From: Amphibalanus amphitrite
Taxonomy: Eukaryota; Arthropoda; Thecostraca; Balanomorpha; Balanidae
Assembly (NCBI RefSeq): GCF_019059575.1
Contig: NW_024881565.1
Location: 824,501 to 888,500 of the forward strand
Reading direction: 5' to 3'
Length of the DNA: 64,000 bases
The position numbers and the translations under genes were made by a program. Positions 12,415 through 25,500 of this stretch are shown piece after piece; position 1 is the stretch's first letter, and every line of letters starts with the position of its first letter. Below the pieces are notes generated by a model. The model was not told the DNA's origin, searched no databases, and saw nothing but the letters and a program-made list of their open reading frames with translations.

Positions 12415-13375
12415 GCATTCCATTTGTTCCCGACTGGAAAAAATGCACGCTTTCGTCGAGAACTCGAGCGTAGTTGGGCGTTTGCGCCGAAAATTTTCGG
12501 CGTACTTCGGCGTAAATCGACGGCTTGCGCCGAAATTTTCGGCGTACTTCGGCGTAAATCGCGAAAAAAAAAACGTCCGGGGGTGGCACCAAACCCCCCC
12601 CCCCTTGGCCGGCGAGGGTTAAATGTCTTCGGGAGTTAAACATCTTAAATATCACTTATCTTGTCTCGTGTTCGTCTCAGGGTATTTAAGTCATGTTCAG
12701 TGAACCTGATTGCGACTCTCCCACGGCGGGAACAGTTCATCGATCCAGAGTGAGGTTATGGATTGTCGGATCCCCTAGTTCAGATAACGTATGCTATCGT
12801 GTGCGTATTGACCGTTGTGATTCCTGTATTTCCATTTTCCGGCGTGTGGTTTGTGAGCGGACGCTGGCAATCGGTCCCGCGTGGCCTGGTATCTGCCCGA
12901 TCCCACTTCGGCCGTGCTTGCACCACGCCTGTTGAAGGCCCCGTCAGGCGTCAGTCACCGGCTGGGCACTACTGCTGATCAGAGCCGGGCAACAAAATAA
13001 AGGTTACGTTATGGAACATGCCAGTGAGTTTGTGAGTCAGGAGATTTTGTGATAGCGAACCCTGGTGCTCGGTCCCGCATGGCCTGCTGATGTCTTTTGT
13101 CTGCCCGATCCCGTCGACCGTGCCAACAACCGTCTGTAGACAGTAGTCACTGGATGGAAGACAGTCACACACACACGCCAGCCCCCCCCCCTCGACGAAA
13201 AGTGCGTGGCTACAGCCTGCAGCCATCAGTAAGCCTTGAAAATTTTCGGCGCATGAAGCATGGCTTGGTAAAATAATTTCGGCGCATAAACCCTTGCGCC
13301 GAAATTTCGGCGCATCACCTCCGCCGAGAACTTCAGCGTAGTGGAGGCATTTTTTCCAGTGGGGCATTTGTTCAC
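12415..13375. mobile_element. foldback-like element with GGCG-repeat arms
   Basis: The left end has CATTTGTTCCCGACTGGAAA and the right end its inverted counterpart (CCAGTGGGGCATTTGTTC), both next to an A6/T6 run. The arms consist of degenerate repeats of a TTCGGCGTAC / GCGCCGAAATTTTCGG type. Two near-identical 36-bp units lie at 12484-12519 and 12526-12562, and inverted relatives at 13235-13345. A TTAA preceded by GGCCGGCGAGGG at 12619-12622 resembles one end of the TTAA MITEs, so the stretch may be composite. No coding capacity. Confidence 0.45.
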
Positions 13376-13620
13376 TGGCCATCTCTGTCCCCACCACCAG
13401 AGTGCGAAGCAAGGCAACAGCCAACTGCAACAGTGACAGGGAACAAGATGCACCAGCTAGGTTGACTATTCTGCGCCAACTAGGCTAGAAATGTGGGTAA
13501 AAGTATACATTAAGTCCGAGTGCCTGTTAAAAGATAAAGTTTTTATATTCTAACATTATTTGACATCCTGAATTCTAAAATAATACTTATATGTCCTGGA
13601 AATAAAAGAAAAAACAATCA

Positions 13621-13750
13621 AACCTGACCTAACCTTACCTATTTACCTACAACCTACAAACCTACAACCTAACCTAACCTAACCTACAAACCTTCCAACC
13701 TAAAACCTAAAACCTACAAACCTACAACCTATCCTAACCTAAAACCTAAA
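13621..13750. repeat. interstitial telomere-like AACCT repeats
   Basis: Degenerate tandem repeats of AACCT/CCTAA with interspersed ACAAACCTAC variants. CCTAA is the complement of the arthropod TTAGG telomere unit. The array is short and far from any visible chromosome end. Confidence 0.6.
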
Positions 13751-14620
13751 TTTTTTGCTGTTACATATTTGTATCAACAGCGTCACAATTGTCCACTCGG
13801 ACCTAATATATACTTATACCGAAATGTGCACTAGCCCATAACAAAAAAGACCAAGTACTTTTATTACGTTATTTATAAATCTGCAATTGTAACAAGATCA
13901 AACTACAATAAAAATATTTTCTCCCAGGCTGACCCCATTGTGTCCCCAGTGCACCATTTTTTCTTGACAATCCTGCCCCAGCACAGCATTTCAGCACAGT
14001 GTCACTAAGGGCTCGCTGTTTCACTCCTCCATGGACCATGCATACAGTCACAGCTGCCACATCTGGCATCATGATGAATTTGCACCACACAGTGAGGCAG
14101 TGACCAGCTCACTGACAGAGAGCTGCTGCAGGAACAAAATCTGATAATAATTAAGACTACCATACTTTTTAGTCTGGATCTCTGACAATGTGTCTTATAG
14201 GCGTCATTCACCTTAGGCAGCTCAGTGCCAGTGCCCAGCACTTAAGTTCTGCATTGGCATGCCACTTTTAAGTGTAAATAAGCTGTAAGGTGCACACTAT
14301 TTTGCTGAAAATCTGTATTGACTGAGCATCAGGTTCCAACAATTCATCACCACTGTTTACCTTACCTTTTTTACTGTTTGCTATTCTCAGCAGCCTAGAA
14401 ATACACAAATGAAGATTGAAAGCATAAAACAGGTATTTGTGGATCCATGTGTTTATCAACATGCACCCCTCTCAATAAAAACAGGCTATGTATTTTCTAT
14501 ATTCAAAAATCCAAGTTATAACTGAGCGATTTGATGCACAGCACCAATTAAATAGCAGTTTAACATGCTATTAGGTGAGCCATTGACTCAGAAACTGACT
14601 AAAGTCTGTGGAATGACCTC
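13751..14620. other. non-coding 5' flank of the ABCD gene
   Basis: AT-rich with no repeat or exon recognised. A CTTTCAG acceptor at 14621-14627, 40 bp before the ABCD start codon, suggests an upstream non-coding exon somewhere in this stretch. Confidence 0.4.
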
Positions 14621-14666
14621 CTTTCAGCAGCACTGCCAACGGCAGTGTCAACAGTAGCACAGCAAT

Positions 14667-17600
14667 ATGCCATCCGTTTCGTCCAAGCTGCTGGCGCCGC
14701 TGTCGCGCCGTACCGGCCTGCAGGAGGCCAGTCTGGCGCGGATGGCGGCCGTGCTGGTGTTCAGCCTCTACCTGTACCGGGTGGGCCGGCGCCCGCTCGG
14801 CCGCCTGCTGGCCACGCTGATGGCGCGGCGGCAGCGCACCGTCTCCGAGGGCGGCGGCAGGCGCCGGAGGCAGCCGCACCGCGCCGCCGCCGCCGTCAAC
14901 AAAGAGTTCGCCGTCGAGCTGCTGCGGCTGCTGCGCATCATGGTTCCGGGCGTGCTGAGCCGCGAGAGCGCCCTGCTGGGGCTGCACACGTGCACGCTGG
15001 TGGCGCGCACCTTCCTCTCCGTCTACGTGGCCACCCTCGAGGGACGCATGATCAAGTACATCGTGCGCAAGGACATCATCAACTTCACACGCATGATCCT
15101 GCGCTGGCTGTGCGTGGCGCTGCCAGCCACCTACACCAACTCGATGATCCGCTACCTGGAGAGCAAACTGGCGCTGGCGTTCCGCACCCAGCTGGTGCGA
15201 TACGCCTACGAGCGCTACTTCGCCAACCAGACCTACTACCGGGTGTCCAACCTGGACGGCCGGCTGGAGAACGCCGACCACTGCCTGACCGACGACGTGA
15301 CCACCTTCACCAGCTCGGTGGCGCACCTGTACTCGCACCTGACCAAGCCGCTGCTGGACATCGTCATCATTGTCATGGCGCTGGGGAAGCTGGCCAAGAG
15401 CCGCGGCGGCGCCAACGTGCCCGGTGAGTGACTGTGGGAGACTCTGATCAGTCAGTTGAGTGACCTCCGTGAGCTTAGTAATGGATTGAGTAAAGTAAGG
15501 CAGCTCGTTAGAATAATGCCTCGTCGTCTGTGCTGATTTTGCTGATAATTATGACATCGCATTTCACTTGTCCTGCTGGAAGGAGTGACTCGCTCATAAC
15601 GTCTTTTTATGACGCTGTTGTCATATCTGCTGTCCCCGTGTCCCAGGGATGCTGCTGGCCGGTCTGGTGATCGGCCTCACCGGTCAGGTCCTGCGCCTTC
15701 TCTCGCCGCCGTTCGGCAAACTGGTGGCCGAGGAGGCCAACCGCAAGGGCTACCTGCGCTACATTCACTCCCGTGTCATTGCCAACGCCGAGGAGATCGC
15801 CTTCTACGGCGGCCACCAGGTGGGTGTCCGGCCGGCCGGCTATCTGGGCCCTCGAGGCCGACCGGCGAGGGGCGTCCGCCGTATCGCCCCCAAGGCCGCC
15901 GGCTGGGAGTAGGGAGATGTGGGTCACGCACCGGTAATGGGGAGGGGAGGGGGGGGGAGGCGACACGTGCTTCCGTAAGAACTGTTGGGTGTTGGTGCCT
16001 GGTGGGACATACACCGGCGCTGTTAACCGTCATTGAATGGAATAGGTACCCGCGTTAAGTCGGTGTGAGCTACTGTAATAATTGTATGATAACAAGTAGC
16101 ATATGTAATAGGTAAATGGTTGTACGATATGGCGGATAGCGTTTAAAAGTGCATTGTTCATATGTTAACGTCGATGTTTTTTTAATCACGTGCAATCTTA
16201 TGGTCCAAATTCGGATGCGTAGTACCAACACTTTCCGACGAATATCTCACAGTGAATAAGCTCATTTCTTCGGTTGAAAACTGGAAGTAGGGATACTATC
16301 TTCTAGGCTGAATGTTCTAACCACCGTTTGCCACTCCGTTCCTGCCGTCGCTCGTCAGGTGGAGATGGGTATTCTGGAGACGGCCTACCGGTCTCTGATG
16401 CGCCAGATGAACACCATCTTCCGCAACAAGCTGTGGTACGTGATGGTGGAGCAGTTCCTGATGAAGTACGTGTGGTCCGGCTGCGGCATGGTCATCATCT
16501 CGCTGCCGCTGCTGCTCGGAAACAAGCGCACAGGTAGGCGCACGGAGACCCCGACCCCCTTAACGTCACCGCATTGATAAGGGGATTAGGAATAAGGGAT
16601 TTTTTATTTGTCCTTACTCGGTGGCTGCATTCCGTTCTCTCCACTTGCTTGCCTAGTTTTGTGTTGTTCATCACAGTGTTCCGCGCGAGTTGCCAGTTGT
16701 GACTGACACTCCGAAGTACTGCAGAGCGTCTGAAGTGTACAGGGTGTCCTGAGTATCTACAGCCGTGATCCGTCTGACTATTCTAGTACTGCGGCCTTTG
16801 GAGTGTCTGGCTGTCCGTGCTCTGATTATGCCAGCCCAGCCGTGAGCCGTACGATAGTCCGTGCCATGTTTAAATTAGTTACCCCATCTGGTAAAGTGTC
16901 TGACTGTCCATGCTACTCCCCAGACGAGATGGAGTCAGATGGTGGAGTCGGCGAGCGCACTCAGTACGTGTCCACGGCCAAAAACATGCTGCAGTCGGGC
17001 GCCGACGCCGTCGAACGGCTCATGACCTCCTACAAGGTACGGAACTATGAAAAGCTGGGCAGAACGGAGTAGCTGGACAGAACTGTTTTAGATAAGCTGC
17101 GTCAGGATCGACACAAAATACCAGTGCCGTATGTATGCGACCAACAGTGAAAGATATGCCATTGTGAGGCTCCAAGTGTTCAAAAGAAAAAAAATCACCA
17201 ATGCACTTTGGCTCGCCATTTTGCTTTAGCATGCCTTCGCCCCTTAATGTCCTGAGGAGAAAGTTAACCCTTGATGTCCCATGTCGCCCTCAGTAGAGCT
17301 GGTCGGGCTTTTGTACCGGGTGTTCTCCCATTTAACTCTGGCCGCCCCGGGCCTCCCTCAGGAGGTGTTGAGCTGCCGGCGCACTCCAGTTTGACCCCTC
17401 TCCGCCCCTTATGCCGCCCGCAGGAGGTGGTCGAGCTGGCCGGCTACACGTCCCGCGTGGGCTCCATGCTGACCGTGTTTGACGAGGTGGGACGCGGCCA
17501 GTACCAGCGCGCGCTGGCCGCAGAGCCCACCGACCGGCAGCTGCGGGCCATACCCATGAAGGACGGCATGCCGCTCATACAGGGTCAGTGCTCTGTCAGA

Positions 17601-20379
17601 GCCCAGAGGTGGGTCAGATGTGCAGGGACGGGGTCAGTGACTTTGGTGTGACTTTGAAACGGGGTAGTGCTTGGAGCGTAGGTAGTGTGGCTATCATGGA
17701 CCTAATAATAGCCATCATGATCCGGTACCTCTGTACACGAAGAAAGCTTTTGACTACTTAGATCAGACCCCGGCACTGACATCCGACCCCCTCCCCACCA
17801 CCGTCAGGCCGTGTCCGGGAGTCGGGCGAGGGCACCATCATCTTGCGTGACGTGCCGATCGTGACGCCCAACTGTGATGTGGTGGTGCCGTCACTGACGG
17901 TCACCATCACCCGCGACACGCACCTCCTCATCAGTGGTGAGTGCCCAGACCGATGGACGATCGCAGGCGATGATATACTTCAGATCAGGGCTATGCTCGT
18001 TTACATGCATCTGCTTTGCTAGTTTCTATTTTTATTTGTCATGATATTGGTGTTCTAATCGTTCATGATCAGGCTCGCTGAGCTACCAATTTAATGAATC
18101 GATCAGTGGTGTGTGCTCGATATACTCCCCCCTCCCCATGATGTCCCCCATCGTATGACGTGAGCTTGTGAAAAGCCACTCCATTGTGTGGATCTGGCTC
18201 GAATATATCTGTATCTGTATCTGTATCTGTATCTGAGTCTGCAAATAGGTCGAGACTTGATAATGTTATGTGATCTTCACTCAAGTATCCAGCTTACCAA
18301 TGCGCCTTTCGCCGCCGGTTGGCAGGTCCTAACGGCTGCGGCAAGAGCAGCCTGTTCCGGATACTAAGCGGACTGTGGCCCGTGTACCGCGGTGAGCTAC
18401 AGAAACCCACCACTGAGAACATGTTCTACATCCCACAGCGGTGAGTGGCGAGCCGAGTGGGTCGTCAGCTGTTGTCCCAGTCACCAGAGGTACCGAGCTC
18501 CTCCGGTGAATATTCTACCTCTGTCACCTTCTCTGGTCTCCAGCTGTCCTCCTCCGTTGTTCAATTTAACTCAGTCGGGCGCAATAATACTGCTGAAGAA
18601 GCGATTCAACAGCGATGCTGTGACCCGATCAAATACCGCTGGGTAATATGTGGTAGCATTGGCTCGAATATCCCACACTTCACTGAGCGGTGGACTTAAA
18701 GTCCGCGGACGCCTCTCATCGGGCGGGATTTCCACAATCGTATCGTCTCATGCTATCTCTCAAACACCGATCGCGCGTGTATCGGCTCATGAGCGTCCCC
18801 GGTGGCCCCGGCGGCCGACCTCTCGATACCTAAGGTGCGGACGTACCAAGCCGCGAGCCCCAGTCGCGCTCATGAGCCGTCTCGGCTGAGAGCGCCTCTG
18901 ATTGGGGCGGTAGACTGTCGCGGCGTGGCGTGCCCGAGATAGCTACGATCTCTCGGCAGCTGATACAGAGCTGTTACCGTGGCGTTGTTATTCTGATAGC
19001 AGCGTTACGTAATGACATACAGTTACTGCTCATGGTTATATTAGGGCTGGACACAAAGTATGACAAGCAAGGCAATGCATATGTTGCAGAGCAGTGATAT
19101 GACACAGTGCAGGGTTTTCGCTTGCAATAGTATTATACAGGTTCATGAAATGCCCCCATTCATTTCCTGCGTTTTTTTGCGAAGTTTCTGTGACCTTCCA
19201 GGTTTGGATGTCTGTTTTCCATTCCAATGCTGAAGGTACTGTGTTATTCGGAAAAGATAGGAACTGCATAATAGCATGGTGAGTGCGTTCGTCGTCTCTA
19301 TTCCTTACTCCGATTCGTTCGTTGTCCCTAATGCGTACTCAAATTCGTTTGTCGTCTCTAATACGACAGTATCATCATTGACCAACCCGCGCTCTCGACT
19401 GATCCCTGCTGACCCTTGCCCTTCCTCCCGGCAGGCCGTACATGTCGATCGGCTCTCTGCGGGACCAGGTCATCTACCCGGACAGTGTGGAGGTGATGCG
19501 ACACCGGGGCTTCTCGGACTCGGACCTGGCCGATATTCTGTCGGTGGTGCACCTCGGCTACCTGGTGGAGCGCGAGGGCGGCTGGGACGCGCTCGGCGAC
19601 TGGAAGGACATCCTCTCGGGCGGCGAGAAGCAGCGCATGGGCATGGCGCGCCTGTTCTACCACCGGCCGCAGTACGCGCTGCTGGACGAGTCGACCAGCG
19701 CCGTCAGCATGGACGTCGAGGGCAAGATGTTCCAGGCGGCCAAGGACGCCGGCATCACGCTGCTGACCATCACGCACCGGCCGTCACTGTGGCAGTACCA
19801 CACGCACCTGCTGCAGTTTGACGGCGAGGGCGGCTGGAAGTTCGAGGAGCTGAACACGGAGACGCGGCTGTCGCTGCAGGACGAGAAACAGTCGCTAGAG
19901 AAGCAGCTGAACGGCGTGCCCAAGATGCAGGAGCGGCTCCAGGTGAGGGCGGGGAAGGGAGCGGGGTCAGCCGCGGACGGGCGGGGAGGCCAGAGACCGC
20001 GGGATATTTTATTACCATGTTCGGTGTCGAGGTGGGGGCTACTTTGTGGTGCTTGAAAGGGGCGGAAAGGTTAGCTGATTATGCGTGAGGGAAGCGTGGC
20101 TGATGCTTGGGCTGTTTCATCGCTGTGTTGATATGTGAGGAATATAACATTTTCTTGCATTAGTGTTTTCTGTTGGATAAGAGCTGAGTAAATAAGAGTC
20201 ATAAGCGGTGTGCCGTATGTATACCGTGGTTTGACGGATGGCCGGCCGTTCCCCAGGAGCTGTGCACACTGCTGGGCGAGGACTCGCCGGTGCTCGGCGC
20301 CGCCTCCACCGACTTCCTGTCGTCGGAGGGATCGGAGAGCCGGCTCAGGAAGGACTCGGACCGGTCCGGCTCGGAGTGA
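14667..20379 (+). CDS. ABCD1: peroxisomal ABC half-transporter, ABCD1/ABCD2 (ALDP) type
   Basis: ATP-driven import of very-long-chain acyl-CoA into peroxisomes, acting as a dimer. Nine exons: 14667-15423, 15647-15819, 16359-16533, 16924-17036, 17424-17583, 17808-17936, 18326-18440, 19435-19942 and 20257-20379. All have GT-AG borders and matching phases, giving 750 aa (human ABCD1 745). Seen: the N-terminal leucine-rich segment near residues 80-95 ([12 protein letters not shown]), in the place of the family's PEX19-binding region; the transmembrane domain with [13 protein letters not shown] and [13 protein letters not shown]; the EAA-like motif [11 protein letters not shown] at about 300-310; Walker [10 protein letters not shown] at 503-511; signature LSGGEKQ at 601-607; Walker B ALLDES with D625/E626; switch His655. 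The start ATG gives MPSV, like the family. ABCD1 versus ABCD2 cannot be separated, as invertebrates usually carry one co-orthologue. It converges with DEPDC1. Confidence 0.95.
18208..18240. repeat. ATCTGT hexamer microsatellite
   Basis: About five tandem copies of TATCTG in intron 6 of the ABCD gene. Confidence 0.8.
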
Positions 20380-22573
20380 TTGGACCGCCGACCGCCGACC
20401 GCCGCCGCTCCGGACACGCTCCGACTGCAGTGGCCAGTCCTCAGCCCTGCCCGCTCCGCCGCCCAGACCGGGCGGCCTCGCTCACACGCCGCCGTGCTCA
20501 CAGTCTGGGGCGCCGGCGGACGATCCTATACTGCTGATACTCACCGGGTGAGCCGCGACTGCCGGTTCACAGGGCGGACCCGGCACGGGTCAGGATAGTG
20601 GATACCCGGGACTGACAGTACACGAGTGAAGACAGACAGTGCTCGGGGGAATATTTGTACAGATGACACATTGGTGCAATTGGAGCGGATGGGTCATCAT
20701 TGTGACTCCGTCCGTGCCGTTCAGCTGCTGTATGTGGTTAACATCAGACAAGTGGACGGTGATTTTATCAGAGGGATTTTGATCAAAGTGCGACGACCGT
20801 CTATGGAATTGGGGACCAAGAAGTCTCTGTGTAGACTGAAGTAGCCCGGGAATCGATGTGGGTCCCGTCATTTATGAATGCGGGCCGGGGCATCCGCTGA
20901 TTTTGATCTAGTCTGATGGACACGGGCTATTAGATGCCGAGTGTCAATGCCACGTGAGTGTGCCGATTTTATCATTCGCTCTCTAAGACCTTGTGCTGTG
21001 GACGGCGATGTTCGTAACCGTTATACAGCGTGTGGCTAGTTTAGGCGGCTTTATTACGGAACGAATGGCATTACATATTATCTTTCATTATGTATTGGTA
21101 TCAGAGGCTATATATTTATCTTGAGAGTCGTCATGGGTCTTTCGTGTGTTGTATGATAGTTGTAGTCGTCCCGCTACGGCCAAGACAGGAGGAACTTAGC
21201 TAAAGGCCTCGGCCAGTAGAAATGAACGTTCGATAATCGATTGTTTTGCATGACTAAACTACAAGCCAATTGTAATATACGAACGGGAATCTTTTATGCG
21301 TGTGTAAATTCTGCCGTGCTCGACAGTGGTGTTACATTTGCGTCACAGTGCTTATAAGATTAGGAACTTTGTAAGCTCTGTGCAGCGCTGTGCTAGTCAG
21401 GTGTCGATATTCGAAACCTTTTCATAGTCTTGAATACTGCTTCGTTCGCGACACCACGAAACGACACGCGCTGTACCCCTGATGACATGAATGTATTGTA
21501 GTTTCATATACACGCACATTCACACCAGGCCACTAAAACGTGTCGATACGGCGGTGAAAGCTAGCGTCAGCTGCGGCGACCTATGACCGTCCGTGAGGCG
21601 TGCGTGCAGACCCGTGCGATGGCACCGCTACCTTGTGAGTGCCCCTTGACCACCTAAAGCCGCCCTGATTGGTCCCGCGAGTTACCCCGTACCCGAGCCG
21701 CCCGACCCCCGTGCCGCGGCCGCGCGGACCGTGCACACACGTGAACACTATGGAGGGAATGTGATAATTGCTGCTGCGCTGCGCCGTGCTGCCCTGTGCG
21801 CGCCGTGCTGATTGTCAGAGTCCGACCCCATCCGCCGTCGGCCGACAGCCCTTCTCCCCGTCCTACCACTCCGCGGCGCCGCCCCTCGCCCGTCGAACAC
21901 AGCGGACCGCTTCTGAGCGCTGACAAGTCGGCCGGTGACCGAGACCGTGCACAGACGCGTAAAGGCACATAGCGGCGCCGCGGAACCCAAGTCCAAGTCA
22001 TGATAACATTTCCGGCGTATACACCAGCCCACTAAACAGAGAATAAACGGTGAATATACAATACATACAGGTGCGTAAAAGTGGCCGAATCCCAAACATG
22101 GGACGCAAGTAAAGCCGCTAAGAAGAGAGCCCTGCGCTCGAATCTCACTGAAGTTGCCCTCGCACAGCCCGAGTTCGATGCTCTTTCGGAGAGTGTCCAC
22201 ACCGCTAGAATGCCATGTTAAGATCTCGGTCCCGTGCTCTACAGCTGGCACCTGGGATCAGTTTGACATCGACCACACTAGGGAAATCAAGGCACAGCAT
22301 GGATACGCCTGAGGAGCCTCCTAGTGATGCAGCGGTATCCCGGTTCAAGCTGCCTCCATATTATGGCAGTGTAACGCCCGGCATCAGCTCACCGCCAGTA
22401 ACGCGCGGTAATCTCTCCAGCATTATGACAGTGCCTCAGAGGACGTCTTGAGTCGCATCAGAATTATGACACGTTGCTATCGGCGAATATATCCCGCAGA
22501 TGAACCAGCAGTATGGCAGAACCGAATGGGGGCATCCACCGGAGTAATTCCCAAACACTGTCGACGACTAAGC
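20380..22573. other. intergenic stretch between convergent ABCD and DEPDC1
   Basis: Holds the 3' UTR of the ABCD gene (+) and the 3' flank of DEPDC1 (-). A GC-rich block at 21650-21990 has open frames on both strands without any recognisable domain. No gene or repeat called. Confidence 0.45.
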
Positions 22574-25500
22574 TCAGAACCGGAGCGACTTGGAGCGAAC
22601 TAGCGAGGTGAGCGACCCGGCGGCGAACAGGGAGCGGGTGCGCCGCGGGTCGGCGGCCAGCTGCTGGTCGGCCTCTGCCAGCCGGAGAGCGTACACGTCC
22701 GGGTACACCTCACGGAACTGTGGGAGGGAGAGGTTAACTGTCAGAACAGGGGTATTCTGAACGTGCGCGGATGGGGGTCCAGTCATGTTGGGGTACATCT
22801 CACGGAACTGCAAGGGAGACGGGAGAAGACTGATCAGGGGTACACTACACTGAACTGGGGTTGGACCCGGGTTATATCTCAATTGGCGTTACTGCAGAGA
22901 GGGATACAAAGCACTGCCACGCCGTCTGTCGATTGACTTACCATGAAACGGACTGACCGGCGACACCGACCGACGGTTCAATTTGCTCGTGACTAACGAT
23001 AACCACCAATCGTGCTGTGATCCAACGGAAAATGCTCCACATTCCAAAAAGCCGGACATAAACATGGAACCAGTTTTACCAACCGTCACCCAATCTACCA
23101 CAAAAACCAACCGGCCGCGAAATCCCACCCCTTCCCCCAACGGATGCGGACTGCCGGCTGACCTTGTGCTGAATATGGCCGTTTGGTAGTAACTAGATCA
23201 ACCACACAAACCCGAGACGGTGACGTCACCAGTTTTGTAACAATGCCGACATGTTTCTTTTTCTAATCGCCCGCCATCCGCCTGCCCAGCTCACCTGGCG
23301 GAGCCGCTTGATCTTGTCCTTCTTGGACATGCGCGTGTCGCCAATGATGGTATCGAGTAGAGATAGGAGCGATCCGGACGTGCCGCGTCGCTCCTGGTCG
23401 TACTGCTCGGCCGTGACGCGCTGGCAGAACGTGATCTGGTCCGCGTCCTCCTCGTACTGCACCTGAAAATACAAGAGTTGGACGTCGGACGACCAGTGGT
23501 GGCCCTGTCCGGGGACTTATGATACCTAAGAATCATTTGTTTTTGTAGGAGTGGGTCAGTAGAGAGTCGTGTCGATCACTCGCTCTTCTGTATCGCACAC
23601 GACCACTGCACGCTAGCTCACATGCACGCCCGAGCCTCCCCACCTTACCGCTCACCCCATCGCTCACCGTCTCTCGCGGCCGCTGCCGGAGCCGCTCGGC
23701 CACCGCGTCTCGCACGTGTCCGGCCGGCGCCAGGATCTCGGCCTGGTGTTCGAGCAGGTAGCTGACCAGGCGGCGCTCCAGCTCCGGGTCGGCCTGCTCG
23801 GTGCTGGCCGCACGCAGGATCCGGTCCGCGAACGTGCTCACCATCTGCCGGCGGCGGCGCGGCGTCAGACAATGGATAATGATGATGATTTGAGCTTAGA
23901 AGCGCCGCAAATTTGAGTCCTGTGTCAGCAAATAGACACAGGATACACAGACACTCGTTCATTTAGTACAGTCGGTGAATGAGTTGCGTGTCGCTGTGGC
24001 TTGGATGGCGGACGAAGACGGACTAAAAAAGCATCCGGTTCCAATCAAACAACACAATTTTCATGTGGTAGAACAGCGTGGGCTCCTCAATTATTGTTCC
24101 GCCGCCCAGAGCGTTGAGCGCGTGTTCCGTGGTCCGTACCAGTTCGCGGCCGGAGACGAGGTGGGACAGCTGCAGCCGCTGGTTGGCCGCCGCCTTGTAC
24201 ATGAAGCGCAGCAGCAGCTGCAGCTGCCGACGGCAGCCGGGCGGCAGCAGCGTCAGTAGCAGCTGCAGCGACTCGCGTGCCATCTTGTGGCCCTCGGCCG
24301 TCACCAGGTCTGTCGTACGGCGGGGGAGGAGAGGGTGTCAGTGGAGCGACACATGGCGGTACTGCCACTTGACTGCCAGGCTTGGCATATCTGAATAAAT
24401 ATGCCGTTCACAAAAAACGGACTCTCAATGGAGCAATATAATTCTGCTACACATTACTACCGAAAGACAAATTCGTCCAAATCCAAAGCAACAGATGAGA
24501 TAAAAAACAAGCAAAGCGAGTAAGACGTCAGCAGAGGCCCGTTGGGCCAGCAAGCAGCGGCATTAGGGCGCAGGCGGTCAGCTCATGCCCAGACCATGCC
24601 AAGCCATGCTGGGAGGGGCCGGCGGCAGGCAGGCGGGCTGTGCGCGGTATGGTGCCGGGACGGGGAGCGCGTGCCACCAGTTACCCTGAGTGCCCGGAGA
24701 GGAGGGCGCCGCGCCGGGCGCGAGCAGCGGAACCCGCTTACATGGCGTCGCCCGGAATCGGCCCTGGTAGGGGGCGCGCGCCGGTTTGGGCGGCGGTGGG
24801 CCGGCCGGGGGCGGCGCCGGCTCAGCCATCAGCCGGCTGAGGTCCCGCAGGTTCTCATAGTCCCGACCGACCACTGGCAAACACACAGAGGGAAGCGGCA
24901 TAAATTGACAGCATTGGTTCGAACTTTGGTTAGTACTATACTTTACCGAGGAACTAGTGCCAATGAAACGACTAAAAACATTGGAAACGTGCAATGCATT
25001 AGCGCTTGTATGGATGCACAGATGTAAATATAAACATGAACTATTGTTGAAAGCAAAAAATACATGTACATGTATTTTTTTTTTAAACAAAATACATGTA
25101 TACACAGCACATACAATACACAGCACCAGCTGCAGTGCTGTGTATACAATACACAGCACCAGCTGCACAGGGCAAGTCCATGATAATGAGTCTCACCCGA
25201 GTGTCGCTGTCTGGCGGCCTGCTGCAGCGGAGACAGCGGCTGGCTGACGCGGCTCGGGTCGGCCACGCTGCGGCGCTGCCACACGCGCAGCGCCGCCGGG
25301 CCGCGCCACACGGGCGCCGCGCGCGCCGGCACCGGCGGCGGAGGCGGACACACCTGCTCCACCTGCTCCACGGCCAGGCCGAGCACGCGGGCCGCCTTCA
25401 GCGCGCTGGCCGCCGGCGCCGCCGGCTGCGCGCCCTCGCCGTCGGCCCGGCTCAGGCCCGAGGAGAACTCGGCGTAGTCGGCGGCCGAGGACGGCGGCGG

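Noticed and set aside
12693..12978. Small overlapping plus-strand frames (80 and 71 codons)
   Set aside because: Within the foldback-like element; two frames overlap with no family resemblance.
13621..13750. A true chromosome end
   Set aside because: The AACCT tract is short, degenerate and flanked by normal sequence with genes on both sides.
14571..15427. Long frames antisense and out of frame to ABCD exon 1
   Set aside because: GC-rich shadow frames; the ABCD frame has clear homology and correct splice phases.
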